DNA of 64,000 nt from Xanthobacteraceae bacterium. GTDB taxonomy: Bacteria; Pseudomonadota; Alphaproteobacteria; Rhizobiales; Xanthobacteraceae. Of this stretch, positions 44,819-54,521 are shown in pieces. The notes below the pieces were generated by a model, which ran no database searches, was not told the DNA's origin, and saw only the letters and a list, made by a program, of their open reading frames with translations. The stretch lies in assembly GCA_004297465.1 (NCBI GenBank), contig SCUB01000007.1, positions 124,001-188,000 on the forward strand, written 5' to 3'. Made by a program: the position numbers and the translations under genes. How positions within the stretch are numbered: the stretch's first letter is position 1; each line of letters starts with the position of its first letter.

Positions 44819-46204
44819 GTGGATCAGCTTCCGATCTTTCTCAACGTGGCGGGCCGCCCGGTCGTGGTGCTGGGCGGCGGCGCGCAAGCCGCGCGCCGGG
44901 CCGAACTCGCCTTGCGCGCCGGCGGCCATGTGCGCGTGTTCGCGCCGAAGGCCGGCGAGGACTTTCGCGACATCCGCGATCACGCCCACCTCACCGTGCT
45001 GGCGCGCGAACCCGCCGCCGCCGATGTCGCGGGCGCCGCGCTGGTGTTCTGCGCCAGCGGCGACGCCGCCGCCGACCGCCGCCTGCAGGCGCTCGCCCGG
45101 CGGGCCGGCGTGCCGGTCAACGTCGCCGACGCGCCCGGGCTGTGCGACTTCATCATGCCGGCGATCGTCGACCGCGCGCCGCTGACGATCGCGATCGGAA
45201 CCGGCGGCGCCTCGCCGGTGTTCGCGCGCCTGCTCAGGGCAAAGCTTGAAAGCCTGATCCCGGCGAGTTACGGCCGCCTCGTCGCCTTCGCCTCGCGCCA
45301 GCGCGAGCCTGTCGGCAAGCGCATCCGCGATGCCACGGCGCGGCGGCGGTTCTGGGAATGGCTGCTCGAAGGCCCGGTGGCCGACCGCGTGCTGGAAGGT
45401 CGCGAGGCGGAAGCCACCGCCGAGATGGAACGGCATCTGGCCGCGCCGGACGTCACCGCGTCCGCGCCGTCCGGCGAGGTCTATCTGGTCGGCGCCGGAC
45501 CCGGCGATCCCGACCTCCTCACCTTCCGCGCGCTCAGGCTGATGCAGCGCGCCGACGTGGTGCTGTACGACCGGCTGCTCGGCGACGCCATCATGAACCT
45601 GGTGCGGCGCGACGCCGAGCGCATCTATGTCGGCAAGCGCAGCAAGGAACACACGCTGTCGCAGGACGAGATCACGGCGCTGATGATCCGGCTGGCGCGC
45701 GAGGGCAGGCGCGTGCTGCGCCTCAAGGGCGGCGATCCGTTCATGTTCGGGCGTGGCGGCGAGGAGATCGAGCATCTGGCCGCCGCCGGCATCGCTTTCC
45801 AGATCGTCCCCGGCATCACCGCCGCCAATGGCTGCGCGGCTTACGCCGGCATCCCGCTCACCCATCGCGACCACGCGCAGGCCTGCGTGTTCGTCACCGG
45901 ACACGGCCAGAAGGATCAGGTCGACGTCGACTGGAAGCTGTTGCTACAGCCGCGCCAGACCGTGGTGATCTACATGGGGCTGGGGCGGCTCGCGGAACTC
46001 ACGCGCGAATTCCTCGCCCACGGCGCCGATCCGGCGCTGCCGGCGGCGCTGATCGAGAACGGCACGCGCGCCAACCAGCGTGTGCTGACCGGCACGCTGG
46101 GCACGATCGCCGATCAGGCGGCGGCGGCGGCCATCAAGGGCCCCGCCATCATCATCCTCGGCACCGTGGTGACGCTGCGCGACAAGCTCGTCGCGCCGGA
46201 TTGA
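44819..46204 (+). CDS. cysG: siroheme synthase (multifunctional)
   Basis: This 461-residue two-part enzyme starts at a GTG. Residues 1-200 are precorrin-2 dehydrogenase / ferrochelatase (VVVLGGGAQAARRAELALRAG). The rest is uroporphyrinogen-III C-methyltransferase (VYLVGAGPGDPDLLTFRAL, LLGDAIMNLV, KGGDPFMFGRGGEE, NGTRANQRVLTGTL). It makes siroheme for sulfite and nitrite reductases. It lies 105 bases after sqr on the same strand; the link is sulfur metabolism. Confidence 0.94.
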   Translation: MDQLPIFLNVAGRPVVVLGGGAQAARRAELALRAGGHVRVFAPKAGEDFRDIRDHAHLTVLAREPAAADVAGAALVFCASGDAAADRRLQALARRAGVPVNVADAPGLCDFIMPAIVDRAPLTIAIGTGGASPVFARLLRAKLESLIPASYGRLVAFASRQREPVGKRIRDATARRRFWEWLLEGPVADRVLEGREAEATAEMERHLAAPDVTASAPSGEVYLVGAGPGDPDLLTFRALRLMQRADVVLYDRLLGDAIMNLVRRDAERIYVGKRSKEHTLSQDEITALMIRLAREGRRVLRLKGGDPFMFGRGGEEIEHLAAAGIAFQIVPGITAANGCAAYAGIPLTHRDHAQACVFVTGHGQKDQVDVDWKLLLQPRQTVVIYMGLGRLAELTREFLAHGADPALPAALIENGTRANQRVLTGTLGTIADQAAAAAIKGPAIIILGTVVTLRDKLVAPD

Positions 46205-46248
46205 GGAAAAGGAGATTGGGCAAGGTGATTACCCCCTATCCCCTCTCC

Positions 46249-46375
46249 TTCGTCATGCCCGGGCCTGACCCCGGGCATCCAACTGCTTGTCCCGTGATGG
46301 ATTGCCGGATCAAGTTTACAGCCGGACTCGCCGCTGGCGAGACCCGGTTGCCCGGCAACGACAGGGGATGTGTTA
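46249..46375. repeat. REP-like palindromic element after cysG
   Basis: ATGCCCGGG-CCTGA-CCCGGGCAT is followed by TGGATTGCCGGATCAAG and later CCCGGCAACGACAGGGG, the same building blocks as at 14.4, 60.0 and 62.7 kb. It fills the space between convergent cysG and hcrB. Confidence 0.7.
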
Positions 46376-47347
46376 CCCCTTGTCCCACAGCGTCCCGACC
46401 AGTTGCCGGGCCATGGCCTGCATCACGCGGCGGCGGTATTTCGCCCCGGTGATGGTGGTGCGCAGCACGTTGGCCTTGCGGCGCAGCGCCAGCGCAAGAT
46501 CGCCGGCCGCACTGTCATCCCAGCTCCGCCCGATCAGGTCGGCGGTGTCGATCAGGAGCGGCGCCGAATTGGTGCCGGTGATCGCGATCCTGAGGTCGGC
46601 GATGACGTCGCCGTCGCGCTTGAGCGATACCGCGACGCCGGCCAGCGGGAAGTCGACGGAATCGCGGACACGCGCCTTGGCATAGGCGGCGCGGCGTCCG
46701 CCCGGCGGTGGCAGCACCACCGCCGCCAGCATCTCGCCGGCCGCGAGCGTCAGGTGCTCGGCCCCGCTCTCGCGATAGAGGTCGGCGATCTTGACGCGGC
46801 GGACCCGGTCCGGCCCCGCCACCACCGCCTCGGCGTCGAGCACCATCAGCGTCGGCGCGACGTCGCCGTGATAGGTGGCGTAGCAGCGGTCGCTCTTGAC
46901 CACGACATGACACTTGTCGCCCTTGTACTTCAGGCACCAGCCGTTGCCATCGCGCCACCAGTCGCTCTGGTTGTAGAAGACGCAGCGGGTGTCCTGGCAC
47001 AGATTGCCGCCCAGCGTCGCCGCCGCGCGGTGGGTGGGACCGGCCACCGCCAGCGCCGCCTCGGCCACCGCCGGATAGCCGGCGACAACGTCGGGATGGC
47101 GCGCGAGATCAGCCAGCGTCACGCCCGCGCCCAGCCACAGCGCGTCGCCATCGCGCCGGATGGCGGCGAGATCGGCAACCGCGGTGAGGTCGATCAGGTC
47201 GCTCGGCTCGCCGAGGCCGCGCCGCAGGTTGACCAGAAGGTCGGTGCCGCCGGCGACGAAGCGCGCGTCCGGCGTGGCAGCCTTGATCTGCACCGCGGCT
47301 TCGAGCGTTTCGGGACGATGAAAACGGAAATCAGGCAACAAGTTCAT
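46373..47347 (-). CDS. hcrB: 4-hydroxybenzoyl-CoA reductase beta subunit (FAD and [4Fe-4S])
   Basis: This 324-residue FAD-binding molybdo-flavoprotein subunit has DFRFHRPETLEAAV, FVAGGTDLLVNLRRG and GPTHRAAATLGGNL. Cysteines 122, 138, 146 and 155 lie in an insertion (CVFYNQSDWWRDGNGWC then KCHVVVKSDRC) that ordinary xanthine dehydrogenase FAD subunits lack; in the Thauera enzyme this loop holds an extra [4Fe-4S] cluster that lets electrons flow in reverse. It starts at the ATG sharing an A with the hcrA stop (TGATG). Last gene of the hcrCAB order. Confidence 0.9.
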   Translation of the reverse strand: MNLLPDFRFHRPETLEAAVQIKAATPDARFVAGGTDLLVNLRRGLGEPSDLIDLTAVADLAAIRRDGDALWLGAGVTLADLARHPDVVAGYPAVAEAALAVAGPTHRAAATLGGNLCQDTRCVFYNQSDWWRDGNGWCLKYKGDKCHVVVKSDRCYATYHGDVAPTLMVLDAEAVVAGPDRVRRVKIADLYRESGAEHLTLAAGEMLAAVVLPPPGGRRAAYAKARVRDSVDFPLAGVAVSLKRDGDVIADLRIAITGTNSAPLLIDTADLIGRSWDDSAAGDLALALRRKANVLRTTITGAKYRRRVMQAMARQLVGTLWDKG

Positions 47348-49662
47348 CACTGCACCCCATCCCTGATGTCCAGCATTTCGGTAATGCGTTCAGGCGTCAG
47401 CGGCAGCGCGTCGGGACGAATGCCCGCTGCCTCGTGAACCGCATCCATGACCGCGGGCAGGAAGCCAGCCAGCATGCCTTCGCTCGCCTCCTTGGCGCCG
47501 AACGGCCCGTTGGGATCGATGCTCTCGACGATGAACACCTCGATGTCCGGGCTTTCGATCATGGTCGGCACGCGGTAATCGAGCAGATTACCGTGCATCA
47601 TGCGGCCATCGTCGAAGCGCGTCTCCTCCGACATCGCCTGACCCATGCCCATCCATATGCCGCCCTGGATCTGACCTTCCACCGACAGTGGATTGAGCGC
47701 GCGGCCGACGTCCACCGCCGCCCAGACCTTGTGGGCCGTGACCTTGCCGGTGACCTCGTCGATCGAGCATTCCACCACCTGGGCGGCATAGCAGAAGCCC
47801 ATGGTGGCGCCGATGGCGCTGCCCCTGACCTTCTTGTCGCCCATGAATTCCGTCGGGCTGGTGAAGGTGCCCTTGACGGTGATCGGGCCGGTGTCGACCA
47901 GCGCCGCCTTGACCACTTCGTGGAACGGCAGGCCGGGATCCTGGCCGACGACGCGATAGATCTCGCCGTCGACCTCGATGTCCTCGGGCTTGGCGTCGAG
48001 CTTCCTGGCCGCCGCCTCGACCAGCATCGTCTTGAGCTGATTGGCGGCGTCGATGGCGGCGTTGCCGACCATGAAGGTGACGCGCGACGAATAGCTGCCG
48101 TTGTCCTTGGGCGTGAGCGCGCTGTCGGCGGAGATCACGCGGATGCGCTTCCAGTTGACGCCAAGCACCTCGGCGACCATCTGCGCCGCCATGGTGTTGG
48201 AGCCCTGGCCGATGTCGGCGGCGCCGGTCAGCACCGTGAGGCCGCCGTCGAAGTCGAGCCGGAGATTGACGGCGGCATGCGGCTCGCCGGTCCAGTGCTT
48301 GGGCGTCGTGGTGCCGGACACGAAGTGCGAGCAGGCAAGCCCGAGGCCACGGCCCTTCGGCATCTTGCCGCGCCGCTCGGCCCAACGAGAGGCCTTCATG
48401 ACCTTGTCGAGGCATTCCGGCAGGCCGTAGCTCATCACCCGCTGGGCGTAAGCCGTGGTGTAGGGAATCGACGGCAAGAGGTTGACGCGGCGAACCTCGA
48501 AGGCATCGAGGCCAAGCTCGGCCGCCATGTCGTTCATCAGCGCCTCGAAGGCGGCGCGCGCGTCGACGGTGCCGTGGCCGCGCTGGGCGCCGCACGGCGG
48601 GGTGTTGGTGTAGACGCGCCAGCCGTCGTGCTTGATCGCCGGGATTTCATAAATCCCGTGCAGCAGCGCGCCGGTGTAGAGGATGGTGATGATGCCGTAG
48701 CTGGCATAGGCGCCGCCGGCCTGGGTGGCCTGCAGATGGCAGGCGGTCAGCTTGCCTTCCCTGGTCATGCCGAGCTTGACGGTGACCGTGGTGTCGGGCC
48801 GGCCGCGATGGGCGAGGAAGGTTTCCTCGCGGGTCTGCAACAGCCGAACCGTGGCGCCGGCCTTGCGCGCCAGCAGCGCGGCGATGATCTCGAAGTGCAG
48901 GCACTCGGTGCGCGCGCCGAAGCCGCCGCCGACGAACGGCTTGACCACCCGGATGTCCGCTTCCTCGATCTCCAGGCACTGCGCCACCTTGAGCTGCACG
49001 TAATAGGGCACCTGGGTCGTGGTGTTGATGGTCAGGTGGCCGCGCTCGGGATCGTATTCGGCCAGCGTCGCATTGGGTTCGAGATGGGCGTGGTTGACCT
49101 CGGCGAAGCTGTAGGTCTTTTCGCGCACCAGATCGGCGGCCTTGAAGCCGGCCTCGGAATCCCCGAACTCGGCGTGGACCTCGCGCAGCACGTTGTTGGG
49201 CTTCTCGGCATGAATTGTCGTGGCGCCCGGCGCCATCGCCTTCTGCGCGGTGAAGTAGGCCGGCAGCTTCTCGTATTCGACGCGAATCAATTTCAGCGCC
49301 CTGGCCGCGGTGGCCTCGTCGACCGCCGCCACCGCCGCCACCGGATCGCCGCGATAGCGCACCTTCTCGCGCGCCAGCGGGTACTCGTTCTCGGCGATCG
49401 GCAGCACGCCGAACGGCACCTTGCAGTCGTCGCCGGTGCACACCGCCACCACGCCTTCCAGCGCCGCGGCCGCCGAGGTGTCGATCGACACGATGCGGGC
49501 ATGCGGGTGCGGCGAGCGCAGAATGCGGCCGGCCAGCGCGCCGGTGGCCGGCAGGTCGGCGGTGTACTTGGCCCGGCCGGTGACCTTCTCGACGCCATCG
49601 ATCAGCGGCGTGCGCACGCCAACCTGGCCGACATGGGTCTTGCGGAGCTGACGGATGCTCAT
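47347..49662 (-). CDS. hcrA: 4-hydroxybenzoyl-CoA reductase alpha (molybdenum) subunit
   Basis: This 771-residue molybdopterin subunit of the xanthine oxidase family has [17 protein letters not shown] at the start, [31 protein letters not shown] and the catalytic Glu in [14 protein letters not shown]. With the beta subunit insertion, this indicates removal of the phenolic hydroxyl from 4-hydroxybenzoyl-CoA to give benzoyl-CoA with a low-potential ferredoxin. The start overlaps hcrC by ATGA. Confidence 0.9.
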   Translation of the reverse strand: MSIRQLRKTHVGQVGVRTPLIDGVEKVTGRAKYTADLPATGALAGRILRSPHPHARIVSIDTSAAAALEGVVAVCTGDDCKVPFGVLPIAENEYPLAREKVRYRGDPVAAVAAVDEATAARALKLIRVEYEKLPAYFTAQKAMAPGATTIHAEKPNNVLREVHAEFGDSEAGFKAADLVREKTYSFAEVNHAHLEPNATLAEYDPERGHLTINTTTQVPYYVQLKVAQCLEIEEADIRVVKPFVGGGFGARTECLHFEIIAALLARKAGATVRLLQTREETFLAHRGRPDTTVTVKLGMTREGKLTACHLQATQAGGAYASYGIITILYTGALLHGIYEIPAIKHDGWRVYTNTPPCGAQRGHGTVDARAAFEALMNDMAAELGLDAFEVRRVNLLPSIPYTTAYAQRVMSYGLPECLDKVMKASRWAERRGKMPKGRGLGLACSHFVSGTTTPKHWTGEPHAAVNLRLDFDGGLTVLTGAADIGQGSNTMAAQMVAEVLGVNWKRIRVISADSALTPKDNGSYSSRVTFMVGNAAIDAANQLKTMLVEAAARKLDAKPEDIEVDGEIYRVVGQDPGLPFHEVVKAALVDTGPITVKGTFTSPTEFMGDKKVRGSAIGATMGFCYAAQVVECSIDEVTGKVTAHKVWAAVDVGRALNPLSVEGQIQGGIWMGMGQAMSEETRFDDGRMMHGNLLDYRVPTMIESPDIEVFIVESIDPNGPFGAKEASEGMLAGFLPAVMDAVHEAAGIRPDALPLTPERITEMLDIRDGVQ

Positions 49663-50159
49663 TGCGCCACCTCCCGCGAGGCGGTGGCGGCCTCGACCGA
49701 TTCGATGATCTTCACATAGCCGGTACAGCGGCACAGGTTGCCGGACAGCGCGGCCTTGATCTCCTCGCGATCCGGATCGTGATTGCGGCGCAACAGTCCT
49801 TCGGCGGCCATGATCATGCCGGGGGTGCAGAACCCGCACTGGGTGCCGAGCTTTTCATGGAACGCCTGCTGCAGCCGGCTCATGCGGCTGCCCTTGGCGA
49901 GGCCCTCGACCGTCTCGACATGACGGCCTTCCATCTGTGCCGCCAGCGTCGAGCAGGCCAGCCGCGGCTGGTCGTCGATCAGTACGGTGCAGGCACCGCA
50001 TTCGCCGCCGTCGCAGCCCTGCTTGGTGCCGGTCAGACCGGCGACATCACGCAGGTAGTCGATCAGCAGCATGTTGGGCGCCACCGCATCCTCGCGCCAC
50101 TGGCCGTTGATCTGGATATTAAGCAACCGTTTCCGAGAAGGCGGAGGCGCCTTGGACAT
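49659..50159 (-). CDS. hcrC: 4-hydroxybenzoyl-CoA reductase gamma subunit ([2Fe-2S])
   Basis: This 166-residue protein has two [2Fe-2S] clusters: [14 protein letters not shown] (plant-type) and [12 protein letters not shown] with [10 protein letters not shown] (helical). It relays electrons between the beta and alpha subunits. ATG 50159 has GGGAGG seven bases upstream; GTG 50165 would fall inside that site. First gene of the hcrCAB operon. Confidence 0.92.
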   Translation of the reverse strand: MSKAPPPSRKRLLNIQINGQWREDAVAPNMLLIDYLRDVAGLTGTKQGCDGGECGACTVLIDDQPRLACSTLAAQMEGRHVETVEGLAKGSRMSRLQQAFHEKLGTQCGFCTPGMIMAAEGLLRRNHDPDREEIKAALSGNLCRCTGYVKIIESVEAATASREVAQ

Positions 50160-50549
50160 ACTCACCCCTCCCTGAGGTATAGGTTCGACAATCCCTGCCG
50201 CTCAGTTCCAGCAGCATCCGGGGATCGAGGATTCTTGGATTTGTGAAAGAGTATCAATTCACGCCCGCGGATGAAATGGACGAATGCGCGAATTAATTTG
50301 GACAAAACTGGCTGGCGGCTACATGAAAAATGTTCGCAAAACAACCGGAGGCCGACTGGCGCCAGCAGCTGGAAGCCGCATTTTAAGCCATGAAATCAAT
50401 CATTTCAGGGCCGGCCAGGCCCCAATAGAGGTGCCCGTGGTGGTGGTAGACGTTTGGACGCCTTCAGTCCTAGAATTCGACTGAGTTGGGCAAGGCCGCC
50501 TCTCTTCCGCACCCAGCCGCAGGGCGGCCCTCCGATCAAGGTGATTTCC
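50160..50549. other. divergent regulatory region between hcrC and the AraC-type gene
   Basis: The 390-base gap holds TGAAAT-CAATC-ATTTCA at 50391-50407 and CTGGCGCCAG at 50356-50365, both perfect dyads, and an AT-rich stretch near 50285-50340. These are plausible sites for the AraC-type regulator and for oxygen or CoA-ester control. No gene is visible. Confidence 0.5.
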
Positions 50550-51473
50550 GTGGCCACGATCCCCAAGGCCCACATACCGGTGTTCTCGCTCTACGGCGAG
50601 GCCGGCCGGGGCGCGACACCCGGCTTCGTCCATGTCGAGCCGATCAGCATGCGCGCCCAACTCCATGACTGGACCATCGGCAGCCACCGTCACAGCCATC
50701 TGGCGCAAGCCCTGCTGATCGAGAACGGCGGCGGCCAGGTCGCGCTCGACGAATTCACGGCACCGTTTGCCGCGCCGTGGCTGATCTGGATTCCGGCCGG
50801 CACGGTGCATTCGCTCCTGTTCGACCCGTTCTCGGAAGGCTCGGTGGTAACGATGTCGGTGGACTTTCTCGCCGGCACGCTGACCGGTTCGCCGAACGAG
50901 GCGCGGCTGCGCGCCGTCGCCGACCGCGTGCTGCACGGTCCGCTGCCCGACTTCGACGATATCGGCATCGACTTCCGCCAGCTCGCCGCCACCATCGAAA
51001 TGGAAACCACCGGCGGCCTGGCCTGCTCGGAAAGCGCCGTCGCCGCCGCGCTCAAGCTGATGCTGATCGGACTGATGCGGATGACGGCCCTCACTGGCGG
51101 ACCCGACACCCATGCCTCGGCCCGCTCGGCGATCTTCCGCCGCTTCAAGCGACTGGTCGACCGCACCTTCCGCGAGCAGCGGCCGATCACGCGGCTGGCG
51201 CGCGAGATCGGCATCAGCACCGACCGCCTGCACGCCATCTGCCACGAGGCGGCCGGCATGTCGCCGCGCGCGCTGCTGCACGAGCGCCTCATCCTCGAAG
51301 CCAAGCGCGACCTGCGTTACACCGCGCTGTCGATCGCCGACATCGCCTTCGATCTCGGCTTCCGCGATCAGGGCTATTTCTCGCGCTTCTTCGCCAAGCG
51401 GGTGGGCCTGTCGCCGGCGGCCTATCGCCGCGCCCATGCGGCTCACGAGAGCGGCCGCGCTGCTCCACCCTGA
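50550..51473 (+). CDS. AraC-family transcriptional regulator (PobR-like)
   Basis: This 307-residue protein has an N-terminal cupin effector domain (HDWTIGSHRHSHLAQALLIENG, PAPW-type LIWIPAGTVHS) and a C-terminal AraC HTH pair (LAREIGISTDRLHAICHEAAG, then IADIAFDLGFRDQGYFSRFFAKRVGLSPAAYR). The N-terminal pattern resembles PobR, which senses 4-hydroxybenzoate. It starts at GTG 50550 with AAGGTG upstream; GTG 50541 is possible. It is divergent from hcrCAB and probably its activator. Confidence 0.85.
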   Translation: MATIPKAHIPVFSLYGEAGRGATPGFVHVEPISMRAQLHDWTIGSHRHSHLAQALLIENGGGQVALDEFTAPFAAPWLIWIPAGTVHSLLFDPFSEGSVVTMSVDFLAGTLTGSPNEARLRAVADRVLHGPLPDFDDIGIDFRQLAATIEMETTGGLACSESAVAAALKLMLIGLMRMTALTGGPDTHASARSAIFRRFKRLVDRTFREQRPITRLAREIGISTDRLHAICHEAAGMSPRALLHERLILEAKRDLRYTALSIADIAFDLGFRDQGYFSRFFAKRVGLSPAAYRRAHAAHESGRAAPP

Positions 51474-51492
51474 TCGCAAGCGTTTTTTCCAG

Positions 51493-52134
51493 TCAGGCCT
51501 GCTCGAAATCCGGCTGTCTGGCGGGCGCGGCGTCGGCGAACGCCGAGAGCGCCATGCAGTTGCGCTCGATCTCCAGGATACGCGGCCAGCGGTCAATCGC
51601 GGCCTTGAAGCGGCGCGCATTGACGAGCTGCGGCACCAGGCAGATGTCGGCCAGCGTCGGCGCTTCGCCGAACGCAAACGGCGAATCCGAGCCGCGCAAT
51701 ATCTGCTCGCTGGCATCCAGCCCGTCCTCGATGATGTCGCGGGCCCATGCCGGTCCAGCGGAGTCATCGCCGGTCAGCTTGCGCACCTTGTTGAGCACCT
51801 TGAGATTCTGCACCGGATGAATGTCGCAGGCGACGGCGTAGGCGAACGCGCGCACCCGCGCGCGCGCCAGCGCATCCCGTGGCAGCAGCGGCGGCTGGGG
51901 ATGGGTTTCCTCAAGCCATTCGATGATGGCGAGCGACTGGGTGAGCACCTGGCCGTCCTCGGTCACCAGCGCCGGCACGAAGCCTTGCGGATTGAGCGCG
52001 AGGTAATCCGGCGCGCGCTGCTCGCCGCGGCGCAGATGATGGCTGACCTGCGTGACCTTCAATCCCTTGAGATTGAGCGCGATGCGCACGCGGTAGCTCG
52101 CCGACGAGGCGTAATAGCCATGCAGCACCATCAT
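51493..52134 (-). CDS. glutathione-dependent maleylpyruvate/maleylacetoacetate isomerase (zeta GST)
   Basis: This 213-residue zeta-class GST has the signature SSASYRVRIALNLKGL (Ser and Cys/Ser positions activating glutathione), LNPQGFVPAL, QSLAIIEWLEE and CDIHPVQNLKVL. It isomerises maleylpyruvate to fumarylpyruvate (gentisate route) or maleylacetoacetate to fumarylacetoacetate. Given a fumarylpyruvate hydrolase gene divergent from it and gentisate dioxygenase nearby, the first is favoured. Two ATGs are adjacent; 52134 has GGGAG upstream. Confidence 0.88.
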   Translation of the reverse strand: MMVLHGYYASSASYRVRIALNLKGLKVTQVSHHLRRGEQRAPDYLALNPQGFVPALVTEDGQVLTQSLAIIEWLEETHPQPPLLPRDALARARVRAFAYAVACDIHPVQNLKVLNKVRKLTGDDSAGPAWARDIIEDGLDASEQILRGSDSPFAFGEAPTLADICLVPQLVNARRFKAAIDRWPRILEIERNCMALSAFADAAPARQPDFEQA

Positions 52135-52551
52135 GGTTTGCGACTCCCGATCCGATCGTGTTCCGTCCGCATCCGGCGCGAAGGGATGCCGCACTGCACC
52201 CACAACCCGCATTATCGCTTGTTTGACAGACTGCTGATAGTCAGTATGATGAACAATTAAAGGGCACGCGCACAAAGTCCAGCAAAGTTAGACAGAACCG
52301 CTTCCCGATCAAGGCTGCCGGATTTCACTTTTCGCGGTGACCGGATGCGAGGGGGCCGGGGCTGTTGCGGCTGGGCACGGGCGGCATGCCTTATCCTGAA
52401 ACGCGCGCGCACATTGATTTGCGCTTGCAAAAATACCGCTTGTTACATGCGCCTGCCAAACCAATAAATGAACCAATAAATGTCTGAAGGCGGCGGAAGC
52501 CGCGAAAACAAAGCGGCAAAAGCTGCGACAAGAAAAGACTAGGGAGAAACG
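52135..52551. other. divergent region between the isomerase and hydrolase genes
   Basis: The 417-base gap includes the promoter at 52223-52250 and an exact 12-bp tandem repeat AACCAATAAATG (52459-52482). A weaker GATAAT on the minus strand near 52212 may serve the isomerase gene. No gene is visible. Confidence 0.5.
52223..52250 (+). promoter_or_regulatory. sigma-70-type promoter with operator dyad in its spacer
   Basis: TTGACA (52223-52228) and TATGAT (52245-52250) are separated by 16 bases that contain CTGA-TAG-TCAG (52234-52244). It points to the hydrolase gene and transporter operon. A repressor such as the MarR protein at 59361 could bind the dyad. Confidence 0.6.
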
Positions 52552-53253
52552 ATGCGCTTCGTGATAGCTCCTCCGCTGATCTCTTCGATCGCCGTCGCCG
52601 GCAGCACGGAACGTTTTCCCGTGCGCCGCATCATCTGCGTCGGCCGCAATTACGAGGCGCACGCCCGCGAGATGGGCCGCGACCCGACCCGCGAGGCGCC
52701 GTTCTTCTTCACCAAGCCCGCGGATACCGTGGTCGAGAACAAGGCGACGGTGCCCTATCCGCCCGATACCAAGAATTTCCATCACGAGATCGAGCTGGTG
52801 GTGGCGATCGGCCGCGATGGCTTCAACATCGCGCTGGCGCGCGCCTGCGACTACATCTACGGCTATTCCGTCGGCATCGACCTGACGCGCCGCGACCTGC
52901 AATTGCAGGCCCGCGAGCAGGGCCGCCCGTGGGACTGGGGCAAGGCGTTCGACCAGTCGGCGCCGATCGCGCCGATCGAGCCGGTCAGCCGCATCGGTCA
53001 CCCCAAGAAGGGCCGCATCTGGCTCAGCATCAACGGCGCGATCCGCCAGGACGCCGACATCGCCGACCTGATCTGGAGCGTGCCGGAGATCGTCACCATC
53101 GCCTCGCAATCGATCCGGCTCAAGGCCGGCGACATCATCATGACCGGCACGCCGGCGGGCGTCGGCGCCATGACGCCCGGCGACCACGTCGAGGGCGGCA
53201 TCGATGGCATCGGCACCATCGAGATCACCATCGGTGAACCGGAAAAGACCTGA
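52552..53253 (+). CDS. fumarylpyruvate hydrolase (FAH family)
   Basis: This 233-residue protein of the FAH/MHPD fold has VRRIICVGRNYEAHAREMG, FTKPADTV, FHHEIELVVAIG (metal Glu pair), GYSVGIDLTRRDLQ and IIMTGTPAGVG. Length and wording match NagK-type fumarylpyruvate hydrolases, which give fumarate and pyruvate, the last gentisate step. AGGGAGAAAC precedes the ATG. It heads a co-directional run with the transporter genes (95-base gap). Confidence 0.88.
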   Translation: MRFVIAPPLISSIAVAGSTERFPVRRIICVGRNYEAHAREMGRDPTREAPFFFTKPADTVVENKATVPYPPDTKNFHHEIELVVAIGRDGFNIALARACDYIYGYSVGIDLTRRDLQLQAREQGRPWDWGKAFDQSAPIAPIEPVSRIGHPKKGRIWLSINGAIRQDADIADLIWSVPEIVTIASQSIRLKAGDIIMTGTPAGVGAMTPGDHVEGGIDGIGTIEITIGEPEKT

Positions 53254-53348
53254 TCGCGCCCATAAAGGCGCGCGATCCTGACTGCCAACGGTCCAGCCAA
53301 GGGCCGGTCACAATAAAAATCTCAAAGACAGTTTCGAGGGAGAAACAC

Positions 53349-54521
53349 ATGAAGCGTCATGTTCTGACTGCCGCCGCCACTCTGATGCTCACCGGCGCCG
53401 CGATGGCCCAGGAGCCGATCAAGATCGGATTCCTGTCGACCTTTTCGGGCCCGTCCGCCCAACTCGGCCAGGAACTGCTCGACGGGTTCAAGCTCGGCCT
53501 TGAGCAGAACGGCAACAAGCTCGGCGGCCGTCCGGTCGAACTGATCCAGGCCGACGACCAGGCCAAGCCCGACGTCGCGCGCCAGCACACCGACAAGATG
53601 CTCGAACGCGACAAGATCCACATCCTGACCGGCATCAACTTCTCGAACGTGATGCTGGCGGTGGCCAAGCCCGCGCTCGATGCCGGCACCTTTGTCTACA
53701 GCATCAATGCCGGCCCCTCGCAGTACGCCGGCAGCCAGTGCCATCCGTACTATTTCAACGTCTCGTTCCAGAATGACACCGCGCCCGAGGCGATGGGGCT
53801 CTATCTGCAGAACAAGGGCATCAAGAGAATGTACCTGATGGCGCCGAACTATCCGGCGGGCAAGGACTTCCTCGCCGGGTTCAAGCGCTTCTACAAGGGC
53901 GAGATCGTCGGCGAGGTCTACACCACGTTCGGCCAGCTCGATTACGCCGCCGACATCGCCCAGCTGCGCGCCGCCAATCCGCAGGGCGTGTTCTTCTTCT
54001 ATCCCGGCGGCATGGGCATCAACTTCGTCAAGCAGTACAACCAGGCCGGGCTGAGCAAGACCGTGCCGCTGTACGGGCCTTCATTCTCGCTCGACCAGAC
54101 CGTGCTGCCGGCGATCGGCGATGCCGCGCTCGGCTCGTTCGCCTCGGCGTTCTGGACCGAGACCACGGACAACCCGCAAAGCAAGAAGTTCGTCGCCGAC
54201 TTCGAGGCCAAGTACGGCCGCCTGCCCTCCCCCAACGCCGCCAACGCGTTCGACGGCGTGCGCCTGCTCGACGCGGCGCTGACCTCGATCGGCGGCAAGA
54301 TCGAGGACAAGGCGGCGTTCCGCAAGGCCCTGGAGAACGTCAAGTTCACCAGCCTGCGCGGCAACTTCAAGTTCAACAAAAACCATTATCCGGTGCAGGA
54401 CTTCTACCTCACCGAGATCACCAAGGACGCCAAGGGCCGTCCGATCATGACGGTGCGCGAGAAGATCGACTCGAACCACGAGGACGCCTACGTCAAGGAC
54501 TGCAAGATGGCGGCCAACTGA
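53349..54521 (+). CDS. ABC transporter substrate-binding protein, branched-chain type (copy 1)
   Basis: This 390-residue periplasmic protein has a signal peptide MKRHVLTAAATLMLTGAAMA (cleaved before QEP). The start IKIGFLSTFSGPSAQLG and the domains with INAGPSQYAGSQC and YLMAPNYPAGKDFLAG are LivJ/type I receptors. The context suggests an aromatic acid such as gentisate or 3-hydroxybenzoate as ligand, but this is inference. It is followed 175 bases on by a near copy. Confidence 0.9.
   Translation: MKRHVLTAAATLMLTGAAMAQEPIKIGFLSTFSGPSAQLGQELLDGFKLGLEQNGNKLGGRPVELIQADDQAKPDVARQHTDKMLERDKIHILTGINFSNVMLAVAKPALDAGTFVYSINAGPSQYAGSQCHPYYFNVSFQNDTAPEAMGLYLQNKGIKRMYLMAPNYPAGKDFLAGFKRFYKGEIVGEVYTTFGQLDYAADIAQLRAANPQGVFFFYPGGMGINFVKQYNQAGLSKTVPLYGPSFSLDQTVLPAIGDAALGSFASAFWTETTDNPQSKKFVADFEAKYGRLPSPNAANAFDGVRLLDAALTSIGGKIEDKAAFRKALENVKFTSLRGNFKFNKNHYPVQDFYLTEITKDAKGRPIMTVREKIDSNHEDAYVKDCKMAAN

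Noticed and set aside
47434..49719. A 761-codon open frame antisense to hcrA
   Set aside because: Its product shows only low-complexity charged sequence, while the opposite strand encodes a complete molybdopterin subunit.
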